From positions 1 to 64,000 of the forward strand of contig JAUXVI010000035.1 of NCBI GenBank assembly GCA_030680575.1: a DNA stretch of 64,000 nucleotides, read 5' to 3'. The position numbers and the translations under genes were made by a program. The stretch comes from Hylemonella sp. Its GTDB lineage: Bacteria; Pseudomonadota; Gammaproteobacteria; Burkholderiales; Burkholderiaceae_C. Numbering within the stretch: position 1 is the first letter of the stretch; each line of letters opens with the position of its first letter. The notes under the pieces were generated by a model. That model was given only the letters and a program-made list of their open reading frames with translations. It ran no database searches and had not been told where the DNA came from. Positions 26,270 through 34,791 of the stretch are shown here, one piece after another.

Positions 26270-27679
26270 ATGAACTCATTCACCATGCAAGATGTCGTTG
26301 AGAACGTGATCTTCGACGAGATCCAGATCGGTCATACCGCCCGCATCGTCCGGACGCTGATGCTGGAAGACATCCAGGCTTTTGCAGCGGTCTCGGGTGA
26401 CACCAATCCTGCGCACCTGGACCCCGATTACGCGGATGCCACACTCTTCCACGGCATCATCGGACACGGCATGTGGGGCGGCGCGCTGATTTCGGCCTTG
26501 CTCGGAACGGTCTTTCCGGGGCCTGGCACCATCTACCTGGAACAGAATCTGCACTTCAGCCATCCGGTCCGGGTCGGCGATACGCTCACTGTGAGTGTCA
26601 CCGTGACGACACGTGACGAAGCAAGAAAACGCATCGAGCTGGATTGTCAGGTGATCAACCAGAACGGCGAACGCGTGCTGTATGGCCTAGCCCGGGTGCT
26701 GGCACCGACCCAGAAGGTACGCCGGGCACGTACCCACAACCCAACGATTCAGCTCTTTGACCCACAGGCCCGCCTGAACGCGCTGCTGAGCATGGGTGAA
26801 GGGTTGCCCGCCGTGCGCTGCGGCGTTGTCCACCCCTGCGACATCGAGTCACTACGAGGTGCCATTGATGCGGCCCGCCACGGCCTGATCGATCCGGTTC
26901 TGATCGGCCCCGAGGCCCGGTTGCGTGCCGTGGCAGAGGAGGCTGACATTGATCTGCAGGGCATCGACATCGTGGCGGTGGAACACAGCCACGCGGCTGC
27001 CAGCATGGCGGCGGCCATGGCGGCCGACAGGAAGGTAGAAGCCCTCATGAAGGGAAGCCTGCACACCGATGAGCTGATCCACGCCGTGCTCGCCACGCCC
27101 GATCTGCGCTCGGGTCGTCGCATGTCGCATGTGTTCCGCTTCGATGTACCCACCTACGCCAAACCGTTGCTGCTGACCGATGCCGCGCTCAATATCACGC
27201 CGTCTCTGCAGGACAAGATGGACATTGTGCAGAACGCCATCGAGTTCGCGCGCCTGCTCGGCGTGAGCTCACCCAAGGTCGCCATTCTCTCTGCCCTGGA
27301 GACCGTCAACCCGAACATGCCCTCCACCATCGATGCTGCTGCGCTGTGCAAGATGGCGCAGCGTGGCCAGATCGTGGGGGGCGTGCTGGATGGCCCGCTC
27401 GCCTTCGACAACGCCATCTCGGCAGCAGCGGCGCGCATCAAACAGATCGAGTCCGAAGTGGCCGGCGATGCCGACATTCTGGTGGTCCCTGACCTGGAGT
27501 CAGGCAACATGCTGGGCAAGCAACTGGAGTATCTGGCCGGTGCCACGGCGTCCGGCATCGTCCTGGGGGCACGGGTTCCGATCGCCTTGACCAGCCGTGC
27601 CGATGGCGCATCAGCACGCATCGCCTCCGCGCTGCTGGCCAAGCTGGTAGCTCACCACAACCGGCTGATCAAGCCCTGA
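26270..27679 (+). CDS. Bifunctional MaoC-type enoyl-CoA hydratase / phosphate acyltransferase
   Basis: A 469-residue fusion. The N-terminal MaoC/hot-dog hydratase (about 10-150) shows FAAVSGDTNPAHLDPDYA with the catalytic Asp/His pair. The C-terminal phosphate acetyl/butyryltransferase (about 170-465) shows KGSLHTDELIHAVL, LLLTDAALNITPSLQDK and SALETVNPNMPSTIDA. The fused enzyme would hydrate enoyl-CoA and swap CoA for phosphate, giving an acyl phosphate for the kinase encoded next. The start at 26270 follows fabI by 13 bases; an alternative ATG at 26225 overlaps fabI and adds 15 residues. Confidence 0.9.
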   Translation: MNSFTMQDVVENVIFDEIQIGHTARIVRTLMLEDIQAFAAVSGDTNPAHLDPDYADATLFHGIIGHGMWGGALISALLGTVFPGPGTIYLEQNLHFSHPVRVGDTLTVSVTVTTRDEARKRIELDCQVINQNGERVLYGLARVLAPTQKVRRARTHNPTIQLFDPQARLNALLSMGEGLPAVRCGVVHPCDIESLRGAIDAARHGLIDPVLIGPEARLRAVAEEADIDLQGIDIVAVEHSHAAASMAAAMAADRKVEALMKGSLHTDELIHAVLATPDLRSGRRMSHVFRFDVPTYAKPLLLTDAALNITPSLQDKMDIVQNAIEFARLLGVSSPKVAILSALETVNPNMPSTIDAAALCKMAQRGQIVGGVLDGPLAFDNAISAAAARIKQIESEVAGDADILVVPDLESGNMLGKQLEYLAGATASGIVLGARVPIALTSRADGASARIASALLAKLVAHHNRLIKP

Positions 27680-27702
27680 CGCCGCTCCTTGAGACCCTCC
27701 CC

Positions 27703-28899
27703 ATGGCAATCCTGGCTGTCAACGCAGGCTCCTCGACACTCAAGTTCGCGCTCTACCCGCTCCAGCCCGATGGCCTGGTCACTGCCGCCTTGCTGGCCGG
27801 CAGCATCGAGGGGCTGGAGGCAGGCGGCAAACCGCGCCTGGCTTGGCGCAACGGCGACGAAGCATCGTGCGAACCCCTGCCAACGGATACCGGCGACACC
27901 TTCTCGTCCGCGCTGCAGGCCTTGCAACGCCTGCTGCACACGACGCTGGAGGGCAAGACCGTGCAAGCCATCGCCCATCGGGTCGTCCACGGCGGCGAGT
28001 GGTTTCGCTCCGCTATACGGGTCAATGACGCAACGCTGGCAAAGCTCGGCACCTTGTGTGCCCTCGCTCCCCTGCACCAACCGCACAACCTGGAAGGCAT
28101 CCGCAGCTTTGCGCGTGCTTTCCCTGACGTACCTCAGGTGGCCTGCTTCGACACTGCCTTCCATGCCGACCTGCCAGAGGAGGAACGGCTGTTCGCCTTG
28201 CCCGAAGCGCTGACCCGCGAAGGCATCCGGCGTTATGGCTTCCATGGCTTGTCGTACCAGTTCCTGCAGGAAAGCCTGCAGCGCCTGTCGCCCCGCTGGC
28301 AGGACCGCGTGCTGATGGCACACCTGGGCAATGGTGCCAGTCTCTGCGCCACCTTAGGGGGGCAGAGTTGCGCGACCACCATGGGCTTCTCGGCCCTGGA
28401 CGGCCTGATGATGGGAACCCGCAGCGGCGCCATTGATGCCGGTGTGCTGCTCCATCTGCTGGCGCAGGGATGGTCCCGCCTGGATCTGGAAAAGCTGTTG
28501 TACCGGCAAAGCGGCCTGCTTGGTGTGTCCGGCATCGCCGCGGACATGCGACAACTGCGCGCAAGTCAACAGGCGTCTGCCCGGCGGGCCATCCATCTTT
28601 TCACCCACCGTGTGGTCCGCGAAGCAGGCGCCATGGCAGCGTGCCTGGGTGGCCTTGATCTGCTGGCTTTCACGGGTGGCATTGGTGAACACGATGGCAC
28701 GCTTCGCGCCGAAGTATGCGAACGCCTGCAGTTCCTGGGTGTACAGCTCGATCCCGACAGAAACAACGCAGCCAACGACTCACAGGCCCGGCCCCTGCAT
28801 GCTGAGTCGAGCCGGGTCGAAATCTGGATGATTCCCACCGATGAAGGCCGGATGGCAGCTCAGGCGGCGGCCGATCTCTGCGCCGCTCAGTCGCCGTAG
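27703..28899 (+). CDS. ackA: Acetate/propionate/butyrate kinase
   Basis: A 398-residue member of the acetokinase family, making ATP from an acyl phosphate. VNAGSSTLKFALYP at the N-terminus, GFHGLSYQFLQE, HLGNGASLCA and FTGGIGEHDGTLR are the standard motifs. It lies 23 bases after the phosphotransacylase fusion, forming a substrate-level phosphorylation pair. Specificity for acetate over butyrate or 3-hydroxybutyrate is not settled by sequence. Its 3' end overlaps the convergent PHA-synthase-like gene by 13 bases. Confidence 0.9.
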   Translation: MAILAVNAGSSTLKFALYPLQPDGLVTAALLAGSIEGLEAGGKPRLAWRNGDEASCEPLPTDTGDTFSSALQALQRLLHTTLEGKTVQAIAHRVVHGGEWFRSAIRVNDATLAKLGTLCALAPLHQPHNLEGIRSFARAFPDVPQVACFDTAFHADLPEEERLFALPEALTREGIRRYGFHGLSYQFLQESLQRLSPRWQDRVLMAHLGNGASLCATLGGQSCATTMGFSALDGLMMGTRSGAIDAGVLLHLLAQGWSRLDLEKLLYRQSGLLGVSGIAADMRQLRASQQASARRAIHLFTHRVVREAGAMAACLGGLDLLAFTGGIGEHDGTLRAEVCERLQFLGVQLDPDRNNAANDSQARPLHAESSRVEIWMIPTDEGRMAAQAAADLCAAQSP

Positions 28900-30794
28900 C
28901 GCACCAGCACGTACTGGCCGGGCGCGGCACCCAGCGAAGTCTCCTCCGGCAGCTTGCGCGCCGCGACCAGCCGACCGCTGCCCTGCGCCACCAGCCAGTC
29001 GCTCCAGGCGGTCCACCAGCTGCCCTCGTGGCGTGGTGCCCGTGACTGCCATTCGGAAGACCTCAGTCTGGGTTGTTCCGGTGCCGTGGTGAGTTGCTGG
29101 AAATAGCGCCCCTTGTGGCCGGGCTCAGAGATGATGCCAGCGTTGTGCCCCCCATTGGTCAAGACAAAGGTCACTGGACCCGACACCAGCCGCTGCACCT
29201 TGAAGACAGAGCGCCAGGGCGCCACATGGTCTTTTTGCGTCCCGACGCCGAACACCGGGATACGGATGTCACGCAAGGAAACCGGCCGGTCATCGAAGGC
29301 GAAATGACCATTCGCCAGTTCGTTGTGCAAAAAGCAGCGACGCAGGTACTGGCTGTGCATCACCGCCGGCAGGCGCGTGACATCGGCATTCCAGGCCATC
29401 AGGTCGCTGGCAACCTCTTCCTCACCCATCAGCCAACGACGCGTACGACTCGACCACACCAGTTCACGCGAATGCAGAAACTGAAACGAGCCGGCCATCT
29501 GCCGGCCTGTCAGAAAGCCTTTTTCGGCCATCATTTCCTCCAGCATGCGCACCTGAGCCTCGTCGATCAGAACGCCCATTTCGCCGGGTTCGGTGAAATC
29601 GGTCTCTGCCGCCAGCAGGGTCAGGCTGGCCAGGGGTTGCGCACTGACCTTGCGGACCTCAGCCGCCTGCGCGTCGTCGGCGCAGAGTGCTGCTGCGGCA
29701 ACCGATGCCAAGGTCCCGCCCAGACAATAGCCCATCAGATGCACCGGTTGGCCGGTCGCATGATGCACATGATCCCAGGCGGACAGCACACCATCGCGCA
29801 CGTAGTCGTCCATGCTCAGCAGTGCGTCGTCTTCATTGGGGTTACGCCATGAGACGATGTAAACCGTATGGCCCTGCGCGACCAACCAGCGCACCATCGA
29901 GTTGTGAGGCGACAGGTCCAGGATGTAGTACTTCATGATGCACGAGGGCACGATAAGCACGGGCGTCTGATGGACCTGCGGCGTGGTCGGCTCATATTGG
30001 ATCAGCTCGATCAGGCCGTTGCGCATCACCACCTGCCCGGGCGTCATGGCCAGGCCTTGACCGGGGGACGGCGCATCTGTGTCACGGCGTACCGGCGGCA
30101 AACCATGGCGCAGCCGTATTTCTTCAATCGCATGGCCCATGCCTTTGGCCAGGCTTTGGCCGCCCGAGTCGAAAGCGGCCTGCAGTGCCTGGGGATTGGT
30201 GAGCAACCAGTTACTGGGCGACAAGACATTCAGCCATTGCTGCCCATAAAAACGCATCTGTTCGCGGCTGTGATCCCTCATGCCCGGCAGACTGCTGGCG
30301 TTATGCCACCAGGTCTCCAAGGTTTTGTTGGCGCTCACCAGGCTCTGCCAGGGCCATTTCCGCCACGAAGGGCTGTCAAAACGCGAATCAGGATCCGGCG
30401 TAGCGGCCGGCGATGGCGGAGGCTCCTGCTGAACATCAGCAGACGACGGCGTACGCATTGCCGCCAGCGTCGAATCCCTCATCCACGCTGCGTAGCGCGC
30501 CGCCGCCTCCTGTGCCAGCCGCGTCTGCGACCCCGGCGAAGTCAGCAGGTGCAGACTCCAATCCGTGTAGGCCAAGGCCAGAGAAATCGGCGAAATGCCC
30601 GACCAGGCCTTGGCCATGGCCGCATTGACGTGTGTGTCAAGTGCTCGGGCAACGTCCTGTACTGTGCTACCCACAAGCACGCTGGACGGCTCTTGCTCAG
30701 TAGAGCGGGCCACGGATATCTGGGGTATGAGGTGGGTTGTCATGAGACCAAGCCTAGACCTCTGTTTTGACAGATCTGTGAAATTTGCATTCAC
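28887..30794 (-). CDS. Poly(3-hydroxyalkanoate) synthase-like alpha/beta hydrolase
   Basis: A 635-residue PhaC-family protein. The lipase-like box GYCLGGT (about 356-362) has the catalytic Cys. The Asp is in GVGTQKDHVAPW and the His in NGGHNAGI, completing the triad. Residues 1-160 are divergent and include a Pro/Ser-rich linker. PhaC proteins join hydroxyacyl-CoA units into storage polyester on granule surfaces. The location beside a MaoC hydratase, an acyl phosphate pathway and a CHAD protein suits a PHA/polyphosphate role. The start is uncertain: 30794 or 30743 (MTTHLIPQ), neither with a strong ribosome site. Confidence 0.85.
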   Translation of the reverse strand: MNANFTDLSKQRSRLGLMTTHLIPQISVARSTEQEPSSVLVGSTVQDVARALDTHVNAAMAKAWSGISPISLALAYTDWSLHLLTSPGSQTRLAQEAAARYAAWMRDSTLAAMRTPSSADVQQEPPPSPAATPDPDSRFDSPSWRKWPWQSLVSANKTLETWWHNASSLPGMRDHSREQMRFYGQQWLNVLSPSNWLLTNPQALQAAFDSGGQSLAKGMGHAIEEIRLRHGLPPVRRDTDAPSPGQGLAMTPGQVVMRNGLIELIQYEPTTPQVHQTPVLIVPSCIMKYYILDLSPHNSMVRWLVAQGHTVYIVSWRNPNEDDALLSMDDYVRDGVLSAWDHVHHATGQPVHLMGYCLGGTLASVAAAALCADDAQAAEVRKVSAQPLASLTLLAAETDFTEPGEMGVLIDEAQVRMLEEMMAEKGFLTGRQMAGSFQFLHSRELVWSSRTRRWLMGEEEVASDLMAWNADVTRLPAVMHSQYLRRCFLHNELANGHFAFDDRPVSLRDIRIPVFGVGTQKDHVAPWRSVFKVQRLVSGPVTFVLTNGGHNAGIISEPGHKGRYFQQLTTAPEQPRLRSSEWQSRAPRHEGSWWTAWSDWLVAQGSGRLVAARKLPEETSLGAAPGQYVLVRYGD

Positions 30795-30853
30795 GGTTCT
30801 GTCACGTTGGACTCCTAGGATCGCGCTGCTTGTTCAACCAACCCAAGAGCACC

Positions 30854-32215
30854 ATGCGCAAATCACCTCTGCTATCGCTCCTCGCCCTGCTGGCCATTGC
30901 CCCCGTGCAAGCCCAGCAGGCTTTCCCTGCCACGCTGGTCGGCCATGCCGCACTGCCGGCACGTACCTTCATCGCTGCGCCAAAGGATGCACCGGCCAGC
31001 CTGCAGACCTCGGGCAAATACACCACGGCCGACGGCCACCGCGAAGACAAGCTGGAGTCGATTGCCGGCAGCTCCTACCTGTCAGCCAAGGGGGCGCCCA
31101 AGCCCACCGGCATCAACCTGCCTTTCAAGGGCCAGCCGGTGCAAGGTTTTTCCGGCATCAAGGCCATGAAGGACGGCAGCTACTGGGTGCTGACCGACAA
31201 CGGCTTCGGCAGCAAGGCCAACTCGGCCGACGCCATGCTGATGTTCCACCACGTCAAGCCGGACTGGAAGAGCGGTGATGTGAAACGCCTGCAAACCGTG
31301 TTCCTGCATGATCCGGACAAGAAAGTACCTTTCCTGATCGTCAACGAAGGCACCAAGCAACGCTACCTGACTGGCGCTGACTTGGACATTGAGTCGATCC
31401 AGTTCATTGGCGACCATGTCTGGTTTGGCGACGAACTCGGCCCCTACCTGGTGAAAACCGACCGCCAGGGCAAGGTACTCGCCGTCTTCAGCACCGAAGT
31501 GGATGGCAAGCTGGCCCGCTCGCCCGACCATTTCTCGGTGAGCACACCCGCCACGGCCGGTGCTTTCTCGACGCCGGTGCGCCGCTCGCGCGGTTACGAA
31601 GGCATGGCGGCCTCGAAAGACGGCCAGTTCCTGTACCCGCTGCTGGAAGGCCCGCTGTGGAACGAGGCCGACAAGAAGTGGGAGAACAAGGACGGCCGCG
31701 AGTACCTGCGCGTGCTGGAGTTCAACGTGGCCAAGGGTGAGTGGACCGGCCGTTCCTGGAAATACGCGCTGGAGCTCAACGGCAACAACATCGGCGACTT
31801 CAACATGATCGATGCCGACACCGGCCTGATCATCGAGCGCGACAACGGCGAAGGTCTGGACAACACGGCCTGCAACGGCCCGGCCCGCCCGGACTGCCAG
31901 AACGTACCGGCCAAGTTCAAGCGCGTCTACAAGATCAGCCTGAAAGACGCTGACGCCGACGGCTTTGTACGCAAGATCGGTTACATCGACCTGCTCGACA
32001 TCCAGGACCCGAAGGGTGTGGCCAAGGTCGGCGGCAAGGACGGCAAGTTCACCTTCCCCTTCGTCACCATTGAGGACGTGGACGTGGTCGATGCCGAACA
32101 CATCGTGGTGGCCAACGACAACAACCTGCCCTATTCCTCGGGTCGCCAGCTCGGCAAGAACGATGACAACGAGTTCATCCTGCTGCACGTGCCCGGCCTG
32201 CTGTCGGCACGCTGA
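30854..32215 (+). CDS. Exported esterase-like-of-phytase family protein
   Basis: A 453-residue periplasmic protein. Residues 1-22 are a signal peptide (cleavage after VQAQ). The rest matches the esterase-like activity of phytase domain, a beta-propeller-like fold: FSGIKAMKDGSYWVLTDNGFG, RGYEGMAASKDGQFLYPLLEG and GLIIERDNGEG. The family is linked to phosphate ester hydrolysis, but few members have been tested. The start at 30854 begins the signal peptide. The next gene, an exported histidine phosphatase, follows six bases later, so the pair probably acts on periplasmic phosphate esters. Confidence 0.87.
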   Translation: MRKSPLLSLLALLAIAPVQAQQAFPATLVGHAALPARTFIAAPKDAPASLQTSGKYTTADGHREDKLESIAGSSYLSAKGAPKPTGINLPFKGQPVQGFSGIKAMKDGSYWVLTDNGFGSKANSADAMLMFHHVKPDWKSGDVKRLQTVFLHDPDKKVPFLIVNEGTKQRYLTGADLDIESIQFIGDHVWFGDELGPYLVKTDRQGKVLAVFSTEVDGKLARSPDHFSVSTPATAGAFSTPVRRSRGYEGMAASKDGQFLYPLLEGPLWNEADKKWENKDGREYLRVLEFNVAKGEWTGRSWKYALELNGNNIGDFNMIDADTGLIIERDNGEGLDNTACNGPARPDCQNVPAKFKRVYKISLKDADADGFVRKIGYIDLLDIQDPKGVAKVGGKDGKFTFPFVTIEDVDVVDAEHIVVANDNNLPYSSGRQLGKNDDNEFILLHVPGLLSAR

Positions 32216-32221
32216 AAGAAC

Positions 32222-32926
32222 ATGAACAACATGACGATGCAACGCCGCGCCTTACTCGCCTCTGCCTTGCTGGCCGCCGGCTGCGCCTTTGCGCAGCCGG
32301 CGGCAGCCGAGACTCCGGTACTTGACATCTACCTGGTGCGCCATGGCCAGACCCAGTGGAACCTGGAGAAGCGCCTGCAGGGCGCCACCGACAATGTGCT
32401 CAACGACACCGGCCGCCGTCAGGCGGCGGAGCTGGTCCCGCGGCTGGCGGGGGTGCCGTTCAGCCACATCTACAGCAGCGGCCTGCGCCGCGCGCAGGAA
32501 ACGGCTGCCGCCTTCGCCGGCCAAACACCGGTGACCGCGCTGCCGGCCCTCAATGAACGCTCCTTCGGCAAGTTCGAGGGCATCTTCGAAGACCAGCGCG
32601 ACGCAGCCCTCTTTGCCGAGTTCGGCAAACGCGGCAGCGTGCTGGACGACAGTCTGGACGGCGGCGAGTCGCTGCAAAGCCAGGCCGACCGGGTGAAGGC
32701 TGCCGTACGCCAGATCACGACCCGCCACACCTCCGGCAGCATTGCCATCGTGGCCCATGGCGGCGTCAACCCGCTGGTGCTGGCCGCCCTGCTCGACATC
32801 CCGGTGGCCGAGGCCGTGGCACGCATCAAGCAGGCCAACGACGAGGTCTATCTGGTGCGCCTGCGCAGCGGCCAGCCGCCTTCGGTCTGGAAACAGGTGA
32901 GCCGCAGCACGCTGGAACAGCTCTGA
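32222..32926 (+). CDS. Exported histidine phosphatase-family protein
   Basis: A 234-residue member of the phosphoglycerate mutase/histidine phosphatase superfamily. LVRHGQTQWNLEKRLQG (about 38-54) holds the catalytic RHG histidine, and IVAHGGVNPLVLAALL (about 177-192) the second His. An N-terminal export signal is present; LAAGC at its end could be a weak lipobox, or cleavage could follow at PAAAE. It is paired with the upstream esterase-like protein. The substrate is unknown. Confidence 0.88.
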   Translation: MNNMTMQRRALLASALLAAGCAFAQPAAAETPVLDIYLVRHGQTQWNLEKRLQGATDNVLNDTGRRQAAELVPRLAGVPFSHIYSSGLRRAQETAAAFAGQTPVTALPALNERSFGKFEGIFEDQRDAALFAEFGKRGSVLDDSLDGGESLQSQADRVKAAVRQITTRHTSGSIAIVAHGGVNPLVLAALLDIPVAEAVARIKQANDEVYLVRLRSGQPPSVWKQVSRSTLEQL

Positions 32927-32932
32927 GATGCT

Positions 32933-33793
32933 TTATTCAGGCCGGGCCTCGTGCCCGGCCTGCCCGGCTTCCCAGGCCAGCATGGCCGTCTTGCGTTCGC
33001 TACCCCAGCGGTACCGGCCGAAGTCACCGGACTCCCGAATGACGCGGTGACAGGGAATCAGGTAGCCGATGGTGTTGGCTGCCAGGGCACTACCGACTGC
33101 ACGTTGCGCTCTGGGCGTTCCAGCCAACTGGGCGAGCTGGCTATAAGACACCACGCGTGAGGGTTCGACCTTGAGCAACGCCTCCCACACCTTGAGCTGA
33201 AAATTGGTGCCGCGCAGCACTAGGTGCAAGCTGCCGCGCCGCGGCGTAGCCGCGAACACCTGGTCCAGCCATTGCTGCGCCTGTGCGTCGTCGCGCTCGC
33301 GCTGTGCCGCCGGCCATTGGCTTGCCAACTCCGCCACGCGCGAGGCGTTGTCACCATCGACAAAAGCCAGGTAACACAAACCGCGTGCCGTCCAGCCCAC
33401 CAGCGCCTCGCCAAATGGCGTTGCCCCACAGCCGAAGCCCAGTACCACGCCAGAACCGCCACGCTTGATCTCGCCTGGTGTCATGGCTTCGCATGTCACC
33501 ATCAAGTCGTGCAAGCGGCTGGCACTGGACAGGCCGCTGGCTTCAGTCACGCTGAGCAGATCGGCCGACGTGCGCAGTGCCTGCCGGGCATACTCCTTAG
33601 TCAGGTACTGCAAAAAGCGCTTGGGCGAGATACCGGCCCAGGCGGCAAAGACGCGCTGCAAATGGAATTCGCTCATGTGCACTGCAGTTGCCACATCTGC
33701 CAGTGTGGGCTGGCGCAGCGCATTGGCGCGCAGGTAGTCAATGGCGCGCGCCACCACCGCGTACTGGCGTGCCGGGCTTTGCAGCTCATCCAT
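32933..33793 (-). CDS. AraC-Ogt fusion: Ada-like methyltransferase without the N-terminal sensor
   Basis: A 286-residue protein with an AraC-type helix-turn-helix (about 12-100; LADVATAVHMSEFHLQRVF) and a C-terminal O6-alkylguanine-DNA methyltransferase (about 130-280) with the acceptor Cys in IPCHRV. The N-terminal zinc domain of classical Ada, whose Cys is methylated to trigger the adaptive response, is absent. Repair activity is therefore expected, while its mode of regulation is unclear. The start overlaps the end of the EamA gene by eight bases. Confidence 0.9.
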   Translation of the reverse strand: MDELQSPARQYAVVARAIDYLRANALRQPTLADVATAVHMSEFHLQRVFAAWAGISPKRFLQYLTKEYARQALRTSADLLSVTEASGLSSASRLHDLMVTCEAMTPGEIKRGGSGVVLGFGCGATPFGEALVGWTARGLCYLAFVDGDNASRVAELASQWPAAQRERDDAQAQQWLDQVFAATPRRGSLHLVLRGTNFQLKVWEALLKVEPSRVVSYSQLAQLAGTPRAQRAVGSALAANTIGYLIPCHRVIRESGDFGRYRWGSERKTAMLAWEAGQAGHEARPE

Positions 33794-34688
33794 GGGACAC
33801 CTCCCTGGGCGCCCACACGGCGCGCAGCGAGAACCCTGTTACCAGCGCGGTGCCCAACAGCACCACCACCGCCCCGGCCAGGGTATGCCAGCCGATCGCT
33901 TCGCTCAGGAACAGGTGCCCCCACAGAATGCCGAAAACGGGAATGAGAAACGTCACCGTCAGTGCCGGCGCGGCGCCCAGGTCGGCCACCAAGCGGAAGT
34001 ACAGCAGGTAGGCGATGCCGGTGCAGAACACCCCCAGCGCCACCACCGCGCCCAGCACGCTGAGCGCGGGCGCTGCCGCGGCCGGAAAAAACGGCAAGGC
34101 GGGTGCCAGCAGCAGCGCAGCCGCCCACATGCTGCCGTGGGCATTGGCATAGGGATCTTGCGATGACGCTGCAAGAGCCGATTTGGCGTAGTTGCTGGCG
34201 ATGCCGTAGCAGAACGCGGCTGCCAAGGCCGCCACGATGGCCCAGCCGGCACCGGGCTGCAGGGTCACCCGGTCAAAGCCCACCAGCAGAACGACACCCG
34301 CCACGCCCAGTGCCAGCCCGAATGCCGTCTTGCCGCGCAGTGGTGCGCGGCTCCAGACCGTCCCGATGACCGTGCCCCAGATCGGCGCCGTGGCATTGAG
34401 GATGGACAGCAAGGAGGCCGACAGCGTCTTGGCGGCAAAGGCAAACAGCAAAAATGGCAGCGCCGAATTGAACAGGCCCAGCACCAGGTAATGCCGCCAG
34501 TGCAGGCCCAGCTTCAAACGCTGCTTGAGGATGAGCCCCACCGAAAAAAGCAGGCCCGCAGCGAGCAGCAGGCGAGCCTCGATCAGCACTACCGGCCCGA
34601 GCACCGGAACCGCCATGCGCATGAAGATGAAAGAAGCACCCCAAATCGCGGACAGGGCGACAAGTCGGATCAGGCTGGCACTGTTCAT
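33786..34688 (-). CDS. EamA/DMT-family transporter
   Basis: A 300-residue inner-membrane protein with ten predicted helices in two EamA repeats (about 5-135 and 145-285). The N-terminal RLVALSAIWGASFIFMR is typical. Members export or import small metabolites; the substrate is unknown. It is transcribed ahead of the AraC-Ogt gene with overlapping ends. Nothing recognisable lies in the gap 34689-34791. Confidence 0.9.
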   Translation of the reverse strand: MNSASLIRLVALSAIWGASFIFMRMAVPVLGPVVLIEARLLLAAGLLFSVGLILKQRLKLGLHWRHYLVLGLFNSALPFLLFAFAAKTLSASLLSILNATAPIWGTVIGTVWSRAPLRGKTAFGLALGVAGVVLLVGFDRVTLQPGAGWAIVAALAAAFCYGIASNYAKSALAASSQDPYANAHGSMWAAALLLAPALPFFPAAAAPALSVLGAVVALGVFCTGIAYLLYFRLVADLGAAPALTVTFLIPVFGILWGHLFLSEAIGWHTLAGAVVVLLGTALVTGFSLRAVWAPREVSHG

Positions 34689-34791
34689 GAGGGCAGGCAG
34701 GTTGATGATGTGCGTCTATTCTGACCTCATCACAGACGATCGCACCACCCGATTCTTGCGGACATTTGGACCTCCGCGCCAGACTGGCTCG

